NCBI GenBank assembly: GCA_020436085.1
Contig: JAGQYM010000003.1
Location: 62,001-126,000 of the forward strand
Direction: 5' to 3'
DNA length: 64,000 nt
Source: Cyclobacteriaceae bacterium
GTDB lineage: Bacteria > Bacteroidota > Bacteroidia > Cytophagales > Cyclobacteriaceae
This document shows, in pieces, positions 8,685 to 16,789 of the stretch. How positions within the stretch are numbered: the stretch's first letter is position 1; each line of letters begins with the position of its first letter. The notes under the pieces were generated by a model. It was not told where the DNA came from, did not search any database, and saw only the letters and a list, made by a program, of their open reading frames with translations. The position numbers and the translations under genes are program-made.

Positions 8685-9128
8685 TTAAGCTCTAACAGGA
8701 ATCAAAATCCCTCTTCCACTCATGATGATACCCACCAAAATAAGTACCAGAGCGATGGAAGTGAATATCAAGACTTTCTTGTGTTTTGTATTGTCACCAG
8801 TCAACTTTTTAGTCGTGCTGCGCGCCAGCGTAATCAACACCACTGCGATAAGCATAATGGTAGCGTGTTCAACAGTCCAATAGCGAAGCTGCGGATCCTT
8901 CATGGTACTGGCAGCGAACTTTACCCATGGGCTAACAAAATAAAGGAAAATACCTACGAGAAGTTGGGTGTGCGTAGCAATCATCAGCCAAAGGGTGAGC
9001 TTTTCATCACCTTTTTCAAATGGCTTCTTGCTAACAACTCCGACTAGTGACTTGGCGATAACCACGATCAACAATAACAGAACAACATATCGCAGAGCCG
9101 AATGGGTATGAAAAAGTCCTATATACAT
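8685..9128 (-). CDS. Four-helix membrane protein, cytochrome b-like
   Basis: A 147-residue membrane protein with four hydrophobic segments. ATG 9128 is chosen over 9191 because it starts the conserved-looking MYIGLFHTHSALRYV and avoids a polar leader. Histidines sit at membrane edges (HTHSALRY, IATHTQLL, VEHATIML), a pattern compatible with heme or quinone binding, but this is inference and no CxxCH is present. Function unknown. It is separated from neighbours by about 100 bases on each side and is divergent from the ion channel gene. Confidence 0.7.
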   Translation of the reverse strand: MYIGLFHTHSALRYVVLLLLIVVIAKSLVGVVSKKPFEKGDEKLTLWLMIATHTQLLVGIFLYFVSPWVKFAASTMKDPQLRYWTVEHATIMLIAVVLITLARSTTKKLTGDNTKHKKVLIFTSIALVLILVGIIMSGRGILIPVRA

Positions 9129-9263
9129 TTTATGCCTTTGTTTGAACTCCAAAAATACGTGTACCGATTTACAAAACACCCATTTAGTCACGAGTTTCTC
9201 GATTGAAAATGGTAGTGAATACTCTCCAGATTCAAGACTAGTGACTATATTGGAACAATCGAA

Positions 9264-10205
9264 ATGAAACGATTCCTGCCCTTAGTTGTCATCCTTACAG
9301 CCCTGTCCAACTCGATGGCTATGGCACAGCCCGACACAGTGAAAGCAGGAGCGTACGTTATAAGCGTTCACGATATCAATTTTCATGAGAAGGAGTACAC
9401 AGTTAGGTTCTGGCTGTGGTTCCTCTATTCAAACCCCGATTTTGACTTTGCAAGGCAGCTCGATATTCCGAATGCTAAAACTATCGACCCACCAGAAATT
9501 ATCTACGATTCATTGAACGGCAAGGCCTGGGTGATTATGAAGATGAAGTGTGTGATGAAACAAAACTGGGATGTAAGAGATTTTCCATTTGACGAGCAAC
9601 GACTGAAGGTTCAAATTGAGAATACTCTCTTCGACAAGAACTCACTTGTGTTCAAACCAGATAAGTCCGGGAGTAATTTCGATAAGAAAGAAGCGATTGA
9701 TGGTTGGGCCATCACGGATTTCCAGATTACCCAGTCGGACAACGACTACGAGACTGGCTTTGGCGATCAGGAAAATGACTTGCAGTATTTCTCCGCACTA
9801 CGAATTGGAATGAGCATTGAGCGCGAGGCATGGGGTCTATTTATGAAGATTTTTATCGGAATGTATATCGCATTTCTCATCGCCACCATTAGCTTCACCC
9901 CAAATCCATCTGAACTGGAACCGCGTTTCGGATTGCCAGTCGGTGGTTTGTTTGCCGCAGTTGGTAATAAGTATATTATCGATTCGCTTTTGCCAGAGTC
10001 ATCGGATTTTACTTTGGTTGATACTCTGCATGCACTTACATATATGGCAATCTTCGCCACATTGCTTGTCTCTGCCATTGCGCTTCGTTATCACGAAAAA
10101 GGAAATGATGAAGCAAGTGTCAAAGTCAACAAGATCGGCTCAAGGATCGTGGTTGGCACTTACCTTGTTGCCAATATCATCTTCGTAATTCTTGCGATCA
10201 TCTAG
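9264..10205 (+). CDS. Pentameric ligand-gated ion channel homologue
   Basis: A 313-residue protein of the Cys-loop receptor superfamily, close to the length of GLIC. A signal peptide (1-21) precedes an extracellular beta domain. The Pro-loop is NWDVRDFPFDEQ (101-112) and lacks the two cysteines, as in other prokaryotic members. M1 is about 190-211, M2 about 220-242, M3 about 254-274, M4 about 292-313. Aligned by hand on the LP after M2 (LLPESSDFTLVD), E219 falls at -2' and F230 at the 9' gate, which predicts a cation-selective pore. The ligand is unknown. The stop codon abuts the stop of the convergent dtd gene with no spacer. Confidence 0.88.
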   Translation: MKRFLPLVVILTALSNSMAMAQPDTVKAGAYVISVHDINFHEKEYTVRFWLWFLYSNPDFDFARQLDIPNAKTIDPPEIIYDSLNGKAWVIMKMKCVMKQNWDVRDFPFDEQRLKVQIENTLFDKNSLVFKPDKSGSNFDKKEAIDGWAITDFQITQSDNDYETGFGDQENDLQYFSALRIGMSIEREAWGLFMKIFIGMYIAFLIATISFTPNPSELEPRFGLPVGGLFAAVGNKYIIDSLLPESSDFTLVDTLHALTYMAIFATLLVSAIALRYHEKGNDEASVKVNKIGSRIVVGTYLVANIIFVILAII

Positions 10206-10658
10206 TCACACTTTATTTTTAGTGTCGATGATAATAGTGACTGGGCCATCATTAATCAAATGTACTTTCATGTCAGCTCCGAACTCTCCGCTCTGCACAG
10301 GTTTACCTAAAGCATTTGCAATCTCTTTAAGGAATGACTCATAAAGAGGAATTGCGATCTCTGGTCTGGCAGCCTTAATATAAGAGGGACGGTTGCCCTT
10401 TTTTGTGCTTGCATGCAATGTGAACTGGCTAACTACAATAATATTACCTCCATCATCCTTTGCGCTCACATTCATCACGCCTTGATCATCATTGAAAATT
10501 CTAAGATTGACTATTTTAGAGGCCAGCCATGTAATGTCCTCGTGATTGTCAGCTTCCTCAATTCCTAACAAAACGAGTAATCCCTTTTCAATGGATGCCT
10601 TTGTGTTTCTTTCGATCACCACACTTGCCTCTAATACTCTTTGTACAACAGCTATCAT
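10206..10658 (-). CDS. dtd: D-aminoacyl-tRNA deacylase
   Basis: A 150-residue protein of normal Dtd length. The family motifs SQFTL (the catalytic threonine motif) and NDGPVT are present, along with the N-terminal MIAVVQRV. It hydrolyses D-amino acids off mischarged tRNAs in the cytoplasm. Its start overlaps the stop of the NAD(P)-binding protein gene by one base (TAATG), so the two are coupled in a small operon with the DUF1232 gene. Confidence 0.96.
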   Translation of the reverse strand: MIAVVQRVLEASVVIERNTKASIEKGLLVLLGIEEADNHEDITWLASKIVNLRIFNDDQGVMNVSAKDDGGNIIVVSQFTLHASTKKGNRPSYIKAARPEIAIPLYESFLKEIANALGKPVQSGEFGADMKVHLINDGPVTIIIDTKNKV

Positions 10659-11311
10659 TAGAATTTCTGTAATTCCTCGGATTCATGAATGAAGTTGCCT
10701 TTTGTCTGCTGCTTTGCCATATGAACCATTGCTCTCGCTACACGAATGGCATCAATTGCTTTGTATTTTTTGGGTACTAAAAACCCGAAGTATTTAAAAA
10801 ATACCTTACCCACATCTTCACCAAATCTCTTCTCATTATTTCTTTCACCCAGCAGAAGTGAAGGCCTGAAAATATGGAAGGATGGAAAATCAACTTTATA
10901 AAGTTCTCTTTCCACTTCTCCCTTGACCCTATTATAAAAAACTGATGAATCTGGATCAGCACCCAGCGCAGAAACTAATAGATACTGACTGGCTCCTTGT
11001 TGTCTGGTCGCTTTTGCCAACAGAAGCGGATAATCAAAGTCTACTTTTCTGAACGCTTCTTTTGTCCCGGCCTTTTTAATGGTTGTACCCAGGCAACAAA
11101 ATATATCGTCAGCCTGTAGCCGATCACTGAGCTCAGCGAGGTTGTCACCATCTGTTCTGATTTCCTCGATTTTTTGACTCTGAATATCGAGAGGACGTCT
11201 TGTCAGGCATTTGATCTGATGATACTGATCGTGCTCTGTTAGAGTATTAATGAGAAGATTTCCAATGAGGCCGGTGCTGCCTGCAACTAACGCGACTTTG
11301 GAAGTGCTCAT
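10658..11311 (-). CDS. NAD(P)H-binding atypical SDR protein
   Basis: A 217-residue protein of the atypical SDR group related to HTATIP2/TIP30-like oxidoreductases. The start at ATG 11311 puts the nucleotide-binding motif VAGSTGLIG near the N terminus, and CCLGTTIKKAG plus a Y-x-x-x-K (YNRVKGE) follow. The ATG overlaps the upstream stop as ATGA. An earlier start at 11335 would add eight residues. The substrate is unknown. Confidence 0.85.
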   Translation of the reverse strand: MSTSKVALVAGSTGLIGNLLINTLTEHDQYHQIKCLTRRPLDIQSQKIEEIRTDGDNLAELSDRLQADDIFCCLGTTIKKAGTKEAFRKVDFDYPLLLAKATRQQGASQYLLVSALGADPDSSVFYNRVKGEVERELYKVDFPSFHIFRPSLLLGERNNEKRFGEDVGKVFFKYFGFLVPKKYKAIDAIRVARAMVHMAKQQTKGNFIHESEELQKF

Positions 11312-11715
11312 AGTACCTCTTGGGCCCTCTCCCAATCCAAGAATTTTTCAAGTTCGGATTGAAAAGAATTATAGGTCCAGATGAGGATACTAAAGTCATC
11401 CAATAGTCCTGACAATGGAACAAAGTCTGGTATAAAGTCAGCGGGATTCACAAAATAAATCAAGGCGGCAAGCACGCCCACGACAGCCTTCCAACTCAGG
11501 CCGCGATAGTTTCTGAAGGTGATTGCTCTGAGCAATCTCCAGAAAACTAAAAGCTTTTCTTTCACATGTCCTGCCAACTCTCCTTTTCGTTCCACTCTGG
11601 CGAATTTTGCTCCCAATTGTCCAAGCAGCAGAGCGAGCCTTGTTCTATTTCCGACAAGTCGCTGTGCCTGCTTCTGCGCCATTGCAAATGCACTATTGAA
11701 CAATTCGGATTTCAT
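11308..11715 (-). CDS. YkvA/DUF1232 family membrane protein
   Basis: A 135-residue protein with the DUF1232 signature in its second half: a hydrophobic helix followed by NPADFIPDFVPLSGLLDDFS. The family is widespread, membrane-associated and of unknown function. It lies 3 bases from the gene at 11719-12240 and overlaps the next gene by 4 bases, in an operon that ends with dtd. Confidence 0.88.
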   Translation of the reverse strand: MKSELFNSAFAMAQKQAQRLVGNRTRLALLLGQLGAKFARVERKGELAGHVKEKLLVFWRLLRAITFRNYRGLSWKAVVGVLAALIYFVNPADFIPDFVPLSGLLDDFSILIWTYNSFQSELEKFLDWERAQEVL

Positions 11716-11718
11716 TAT

Positions 11719-12240
11719 TTAAAACGTTTGTTGAATTTCCTTCTTAAGTTCAGATATGGCATGAGTAATCGGCTCAACTTTTTTATCCAGATCCGCCTGA
11801 AATATTTGTCTGGCCAGGTCTATCCCGGTTGCGTCTTCTTTAACAGCTGATGCTGCTTCATTAATCTGTATGATCAAATCTTCTTTGGCATTCTTAATCA
11901 TATTCCACACCTCTTCGCTCATATACACTTGCTGAGACACATTGTGGTTGTATTCATTACGAATTTCATCAAGTAGCACTTTTTGAAAATCCTTAGATGA
12001 ATAGGCAGGGTTGTTGAGTCTGACCAAAAGATTTTGAGGAGAGATTCTCTCCAGGAACAATATCATTCTCTCATAAGCCTGCATCCTCACAGGGAGAATT
12101 GTTTCAAGGCTTCTACCACGAATTTCCAGTCTTTTCAGTTCAATCTCTTTAGCGATCATCGCCCTCACCACCAAATACACCGCATACAGCACCACCGAAG
12201 CAGGTATCAAAATCTTTCCAAACTCGATTACAGCGTCCAT
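11719..12240 (-). CDS. Uncharacterised membrane-anchored protein
   Basis: A 173-residue protein with one N-terminal membrane helix (ILIPASVVLYAVYLVVRAMI, about 10-29) and a long, charged, mostly helical cytoplasmic domain. I do not recognise a named family. It heads the operon with DUF1232, the SDR-like gene and dtd, with only 3 bases to the next gene. No catalytic motif is visible. Confidence 0.7.
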   Translation of the reverse strand: MDAVIEFGKILIPASVVLYAVYLVVRAMIAKEIELKRLEIRGRSLETILPVRMQAYERMILFLERISPQNLLVRLNNPAYSSKDFQKVLLDEIRNEYNHNVSQQVYMSEEVWNMIKNAKEDLIIQINEAASAVKEDATGIDLARQIFQADLDKKVEPITHAISELKKEIQQTF

Positions 12241-12263
12241 AGAATTATTTGAGCACTAATAGT

Positions 12264-12277
12264 GTTTAAATTTAAAC
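12264..12277. promoter_or_regulatory. 14-base AT-rich palindrome in a divergent intergenic
   Basis: GTTTAAATTTAAAC is a perfect palindrome in the 97-base gap between two divergent genes (12240 minus, 12338 plus). A TAATTTTG (TAnnTTTG-type -7 box) follows at 12278-12285 on the plus strand, though with no TTTG at the expected distance. It could be an operator, or chance in AT-rich DNA. Confidence 0.3.
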
Positions 12278-12337
12278 TAATTTTGGCTTTTAAAGTTAGG
12301 TGTTATTACTCAGAAATCACTGTTTCAAAATCAACGA

Positions 12338-12640
12338 ATGACTACCGTTACTCCAGTAACCTTATCAAAACGGGCAGCAGATGAAGTCAGAAAAATAATG
12401 GATACCAAAAATATTCCGGCTGACTACGGGTTGCGTGTTGGAATCCGTGGGAGTGGCTGTGGTGGAGCCTCAATGATAATTGGATTTGATAAGCAAAAAG
12501 AGAGTGATCTTTCCTATGACGTGGAAGGTATCAACGTCCTTGTTGATAAGAAGCATACGCTTTACGTGATCGGCAAAGAGGTTGACTTCTATGATGGAGA
12601 CGACAAAAGAGGTTTTATGTTTGTTGATACGCCAGCCTAA
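12338..12640 (+). CDS. IscA/HesB-like protein with a single cysteine
   Basis: A 100-residue protein of the A-type iron-sulfur carrier fold: GLRVGIRGSGCGG with C41 in the first cysteine position, then INVLVDKKH and VDFYDGDDKRGFMF. The C-terminal CGCG pair that completes the cluster-binding site in IscA, ErpA and SufA is absent, because the protein ends nine residues after GF. Either it binds a cluster differently or serves another role. Its stop overlaps the convergent folB stop by 4 bases. Confidence 0.85.
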   Translation: MTTVTPVTLSKRAADEVRKIMDTKNIPADYGLRVGIRGSGCGGASMIIGFDKQKESDLSYDVEGINVLVDKKHTLYVIGKEVDFYDGDDKRGFMFVDTPA

Positions 12641-13011
12641 TTGCCACTGCGCTGCAAGTCAACGGATACTTTAGCTTTTCTACAAACTCCGCCAATCGGT
12701 GGATTGAATTTTGAGATAGTCACTTCTGCTTTACTCGCAGCATCAAATGAATCCAATATTTCCTGCGCAATAGAATGAGCAACTGACTCCAATAGCTTGG
12801 TAGGTTTTGCCATGTGACGTTTTACGATATCGTAAATGTCTTCGTAGTTGATGGTGCCCGTAAGATCATCATGAAAGGCAGACTCCTCAAACGAAGTGTT
12901 AACCATGATGTCAACTTCAAATTTATTTCCCGATGAGCGCTCGTGGGGATAAACCCCATGATAGGCGTGAAACTCCAGACCTTCCAGAACAACTTTTCCC
13001 TTAAGCTTCAT
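12637..13011 (-). CDS. folB: Dihydroneopterin aldolase
   Basis: A 124-residue protein of standard FolB length. It converts 7,8-dihydroneopterin to 6-hydroxymethyl-dihydropterin plus glycolaldehyde in folate synthesis. The N-terminal FHAYHGVYPHER carries the substrate-binding glutamate E22 region, and ISKFNPPIGG carries the catalytic lysine. It lies 20 bases downstream of the DivIVA-like gene on the same strand. Confidence 0.95.
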   Translation of the reverse strand: MKLKGKVVLEGLEFHAYHGVYPHERSSGNKFEVDIMVNTSFEESAFHDDLTGTINYEDIYDIVKRHMAKPTKLLESVAHSIAQEILDSFDAASKAEVTISKFNPPIGGVCRKAKVSVDLQRSGN

Positions 13012-13031
13012 TAACTCGAAATGTACTGTCG

Positions 13032-13727
13032 CTACTGGATATCGTCAAAAAAAGATTTTGGATGACGAGCTTCTACCAGCAACTCTTCTTCAGGCTCTGG
13101 TACAATTTTCTCAGGTGTAGGTTCCATTTTTTTTGTCTCAGCATTCGGGTGTAGCGTTTGCTTCGCCTCCTGGCGCGCAGCCTTCAAATGCTGATCAGGA
13201 TCAAAACCATTAACCGTGTTTCTTAGCTTCTCCACTCTTTCCAGCGTTTCGTTACCAAGTCGCTTTAGGTCGCTTAACAAACTATCTCGGGAGGATTCGA
13301 TGGTCTTGTAATTTTGCACAAGTGCCTTCAGTCTCTCCTCCATTTCATATAACATTTGCTTCGAAGTGGACTCTGATTGTTCTATAGTGTCCTTCGCTTT
13401 GGTTTTAGCTTCATTTAATAGCGCCTCTGCCTTGAGCTGAACTTCTTTCAAATGCAACTCGGCCGCTTTGTTAGCTTGCTCTATCACATTAGCTCCTGTG
13501 TCTTCTGCCGTTTTCAAAGTCTTGTAGAGCGAACTTTCTACTTCTCGGAGTTTGGTAACTTCTCTTTCTGTCGCCTCAAGTTTGATTTTCATCTCCTTGG
13601 TCTCGTCCTGCACACGCTCCCATTCCTGGGATAGCGTGAGTAAAAATGCAGTGACCTCGTCTTTGTCGTAGCCGCGCAAAGTCCTCTCAAAAGTCTTTTG
13701 CCTTATCTCTAGTGGTGTGACTTTCAT
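13032..13727 (-). CDS. DivIVA domain protein
   Basis: A 231-residue protein. The first 40 residues match the DivIVA N-terminal membrane-targeting domain (MKVTPLEIRQKTF, then GYDKDEVTAFL), and residues 40-180 are coiled coil. DivIVA proteins recognise negatively curved membrane in Gram-positive bacteria, and the role in Bacteroidota is not established. The acidic tail after residue 185 looks disordered. The gene is followed by folB on the same strand. Confidence 0.85.
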   Translation of the reverse strand: MKVTPLEIRQKTFERTLRGYDKDEVTAFLLTLSQEWERVQDETKEMKIKLEATEREVTKLREVESSLYKTLKTAEDTGANVIEQANKAAELHLKEVQLKAEALLNEAKTKAKDTIEQSESTSKQMLYEMEERLKALVQNYKTIESSRDSLLSDLKRLGNETLERVEKLRNTVNGFDPDQHLKAARQEAKQTLHPNAETKKMEPTPEKIVPEPEEELLVEARHPKSFFDDIQ

Positions 13728-13749
13728 TTGGATTGGTGGTTAGTAGTTA

Positions 13750-14661
13750 TTAAAGTTTAAAAAATATATTCCAGATTGAAATAGTTCGATCATCGCTTGC
13801 ACTCACCAACTGGTTATTAAACGAAGTCCACGCGAGTTTATTGACTGAAGTGCCGTGTCCTGCGTGGCGTGCCTTATCTATCACTTTCAACAATCGAAAA
13901 TCTGCCCCGTCCCACACCTTTATGGACTTATCCATGCTACAAGTTACAAAATGTTTGCCATCTGGGCTAAAATCCAAATGGTTGATGGTATACATATGAG
14001 CCACAATGTCTCTCACAAGCCTGTATTGATCGCTCACATCCCACACCTTGAGATGGGCATCGCGCGAACCCGTGAGTAAAAAGCGTCCGTCCGGAGAATA
14101 CCTGACACAGAATACTGAATTTGAATGGGCCCGAAATTCTTGTTTTAGGGTCAGATCTTTGAGGTCGACTATCCTCACAAACTCATCGCTGTACCCTATG
14201 GCTAACTCGCTCTTGTCCTCGTTGACTGCAATCGACCTGGCACTTTTCTGACTGAACTGAAATCTCATCGCTTCCCTGAATGACTCCAGATCAACCACTA
14301 TTACTTCACCTGTTCCACACGCTACAAAAATTTTATTCTCCACAACGAGTAAGTCGAAAATCGAAGATTCAGTAAGTTTTAGGTTTGCCATCTCCTTTTT
14401 CAAAACATAGTCAACGAGGTGAACGCCTTCAAAATTCTGACCAATCACGAGCTGACCTCGATCGTTCAAATGATGAAGAGCATATACAGAATTTGGTAGT
14501 CGTGCAATCAGTCGGCCTTCACTAGGTTCTTCCAAATTCCACTCGGCCACCAGGCCATCAGCTCCACCAGAGAAGACAATATTCGGCTTAGGCCCCTGCG
14601 TCAGCGCATAGATTGAACCGGAATGACCTGTCAATGCACCTGTCTTGTTAACTTCTACCAT
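13750..14661 (-). CDS. WD40 repeat protein
   Basis: A 303-residue protein made of WD40 repeats. Repeats with GHSGSIYALTQG, SVFCVRYSPDGRFLLTGS and the dyad KVWD are clear, and about seven blades fit the length. ATG 14661 is preferred over 14763 because the extra 34 residues are not repeat-like and would run into the upstream divergent gene. No signal peptide is visible, so a cytoplasmic scaffold is likely, which is unusual for a bacterium. Partner unknown. It is divergent from the broken phosphopantetheinyl transferase gene. Confidence 0.87.
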   Translation of the reverse strand: MVEVNKTGALTGHSGSIYALTQGPKPNIVFSGGADGLVAEWNLEEPSEGRLIARLPNSVYALHHLNDRGQLVIGQNFEGVHLVDYVLKKEMANLKLTESSIFDLLVVENKIFVACGTGEVIVVDLESFREAMRFQFSQKSARSIAVNEDKSELAIGYSDEFVRIVDLKDLTLKQEFRAHSNSVFCVRYSPDGRFLLTGSRDAHLKVWDVSDQYRLVRDIVAHMYTINHLDFSPDGKHFVTCSMDKSIKVWDGADFRLLKVIDKARHAGHGTSVNKLAWTSFNNQLVSASDDRTISIWNIFFKL

Positions 14662-14732
14662 TCTTGCGCTTCGTTCCGGTTCGGTAATGCGTATTTTTAG
14701 GCAAAATTGGACTTTACAACTGAGATAACCCA

Positions 14733-15359
14733 ATGCCGCTGGTTCATTTAAAGGAGAGCTCACTACGAGGCGTTGCTCTATGGCACATTACAGAAAGCGA
14801 AGATGAACTGAAATCTCTGGCACTTAATGAGGAATGGCCAGAGGATATTGTAAGTCCTTTGAAAAGATTGGAATGGCTCTCGGGAAGAATATTGATCGGA
14901 AGCCTCGCAAAACATCAGGGCATTCAATACAGTGGGATTGTAAAAGATCAATTTGGTAAACCCTTTTTAAAAGATAGCGCATATCAAATTTCTTTATCAC
15001 ATTCCTATCCTTACGTTGCCGCCCAAATTCACCCTTCACTTTCAGTCGGTATTGACATTGAACAACCCAAAGACAAACTATTACGAATTGCTTCACGCGT
15101 ACTTGACCCTATTGAATTAGAAGATGCCGGTACAGACATAGTGAAGCATTGCATCTATTAGTGTGCCAAAGAAGCACTTTATAAAATCTATGGTAAACGT
15201 GGACTTCTTTTTACAAATCATCTAAAAGTCAAACCTTTTCAGTTACAGAAAAAAGGTGATTTGCACGGGGCAATCGAATTTGACAACGTAAATGTATTCG
15301 CAGAACTTCACTATATTGTTGAGACCGAATACGTTCTTGTGTTTTCAAAAGTCTCCTGA
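14733..15359 (+). pseudogene. 4'-phosphopantetheinyl transferase, interrupted by in-frame TAG
   Basis: The frame encodes a Sfp/AcpS-type phosphopantetheinyl transferase, which loads the CoA-derived arm onto carrier proteins. The Mg-binding VGIDIEQP is intact. At 15159-15161 a TAG interrupts the frame; the bases then continue in the same frame as CAKEALYKIYGKRGL up to TGA 15357-15359. The family motif is W-C-A-K-E-A, so TAG replaces the TGG codon of the conserved tryptophan by a single G-to-A change. The first 142 residues lack the WxxKE segment, so a truncated product should be inactive. It may be a pseudogene, or a sequencing error. Confidence 0.85.
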
Positions 15360-15360
15360 C

Positions 15361-15933
15361 ATGAAGAAATTGATACCAACACTTGTCGTCTTATGTCAGC
15401 TAACAGCAGGCGCGCAAACAATACAGGATTTCACACTCGTAAATGTAGCTGACAGTAAGAGCGTTTCTCTCAGCAGCTTCCAAAGTTGCCAGGGGATCGC
15501 GGTAATATTCTTTAGTAACGAATGTCCCTACGATGGAAAATACCTAAATCGAATCAAACAATTGAATGATCGCTATAAAGGTTCGATACAATTTGTGCTG
15601 GTCAACTCTCATTCTGATGAAAGAGAAAGTATGAAGGCGATGTCAGCGAAGTACAAATCTTGGCAATTATCAATTCCATATTTGGCTGACAAAGATCAGG
15701 TGGCCATGGAATGCTTGGGCTCAAGAAAAAGCCCTGAAGCATTTCTTGTAAAGAAAATCGGGAACAATTTTAGTATCGCCTACAATGGCGCCATTGATGA
15801 CAACCCGCTTGTGGAGAGTGACGTTAGCCAGGCTTATTTGCAACTAGCAATTGACGAATTGCTAGCAGGAAAGAAAGTAACTGTGAATTCAAGTCGAGCG
15901 GCTGGATGCACCATCCGAAGCAAAGTGAAATAG
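15361..15933 (+). CDS. Redoxin/thioredoxin-fold exported protein
   Basis: A 190-residue protein with a signal peptide (MKKLIPTLVVLCQLTAGAQT). ATG 15361 is two bases after the transferase stop at 15359 and is preferred over 15292. The domain is of the AhpC/TSA-redoxin type: IQDFTLVNVADSKSVSL, then SNECPYDGKY, where the usual CxxC is replaced by a single cysteine (CPYD). A GCTIR near the C terminus supplies another cysteine seen in this subfamily. I infer a periplasmic thiol peroxidase- or reductase-like protein. It converges on the gene at 15935 with a one-base gap. Confidence 0.8.
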   Translation: MKKLIPTLVVLCQLTAGAQTIQDFTLVNVADSKSVSLSSFQSCQGIAVIFFSNECPYDGKYLNRIKQLNDRYKGSIQFVLVNSHSDERESMKAMSAKYKSWQLSIPYLADKDQVAMECLGSRKSPEAFLVKKIGNNFSIAYNGAIDDNPLVESDVSQAYLQLAIDELLAGKKVTVNSSRAAGCTIRSKVK

Positions 15934-15934
15934 G

Positions 15935-16789
15935 TTATACACCCAAATCTCCACCATCTGAGATTTCTACCAACAGAACCTTTACTTCGTTTGCCTTCGC
16001 GTGCTCTCCCATTTTCTCAAAAGACATAATCAGATTTCTAAGTGTTCTTCTGATTATCTCGACACTATCGCATGGTTCGAAAAAAGAGGGTTGAGGGGTA
16101 AGGTGCAGTTCGTTAATATAGTTTTCGATGTCCTGTTTTGAAAATATTAGCCCGCGGTTAAAGGCATTGATATAAAACTGCGTGTGCTTCTCGTCTTTAT
16201 ATGTGAGGATGAAAAGATTCGGGAGGTTAACACCGTAGACGGGCAACTTCAACTTTTGCGCTACGAGCATATAAATTACGCTGAGAGTAATCGGGTTTCC
16301 TTTTTTTATTTCCAACACCACGTTGATTAATGAATTTCCGGGTGAGTGAAAATTTTTGCTGTTGGGTCCAAACTTCAATTTGCCAAAGAGTACACTGTTG
16401 ATTACTTTGATTTGATCAAAGGGATAGAGATCGTTTCGGAACTCAAGCCAGGTCTCGTAGTAAATCTGCTCCAGGTCCTGTTTTAATTGCGTCAACTCAG
16501 TATCCGGATATTGATACGTTGACACAATCCACATTCCTGTCAGCAAATCTTTTTCTTCACCGGCATACCAGTCGTTTAGTCTCCTCTTCACAAGCTCATA
16601 CTGAAGCGTGTGAATAAGTTCTTCTATACGTTGTTGTACTTTTGGATTGAAACTACTCTCCCACTGCAGCTCAAGGAAGGGTATAATTGAAACCCCAATA
16701 GATAAGATTTTTTCTTCCACATGGGATACAATTTGCACATCCTCATCATCGAGTAGTGAAACTAACGCTTTGAGTTCCTTCTCTTCCAT
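15935..16789 (-). CDS. SirB1-type transglutaminase-like protein
   Basis: A 284-residue protein of the SirB1/Transglut_core2 group: LPYDQIKVINSVLF-like (YPFDQIKVINSVLF), NSLINVVLEIKKGNPITLSVIY, and PVYGVNLPNLFIL. The family has a transglutaminase-like fold with no known activity in most members. ATG 16789 overlaps the stop of the carboxylase gene by one base (TGATG), so it is coupled to it. It is probably not a carboxylase subunit. Confidence 0.82.
   Translation of the reverse strand: MEEKELKALVSLLDDEDVQIVSHVEEKILSIGVSIIPFLELQWESSFNPKVQQRIEELIHTLQYELVKRRLNDWYAGEEKDLLTGMWIVSTYQYPDTELTQLKQDLEQIYYETWLEFRNDLYPFDQIKVINSVLFGKLKFGPNSKNFHSPGNSLINVVLEIKKGNPITLSVIYMLVAQKLKLPVYGVNLPNLFILTYKDEKHTQFYINAFNRGLIFSKQDIENYINELHLTPQPSFFEPCDSVEIIRRTLRNLIMSFEKMGEHAKANEVKVLLVEISDGGDLGV

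Noticed and set aside
15159..15161. TAG as a recoded amino acid codon in the transferase gene
   Set aside because: I see no evidence for a suppressor tRNA or a special context, and a TGG-to-TAG change or an error is simpler. Most genes here end at TAG, TAA or TGA in the normal way.
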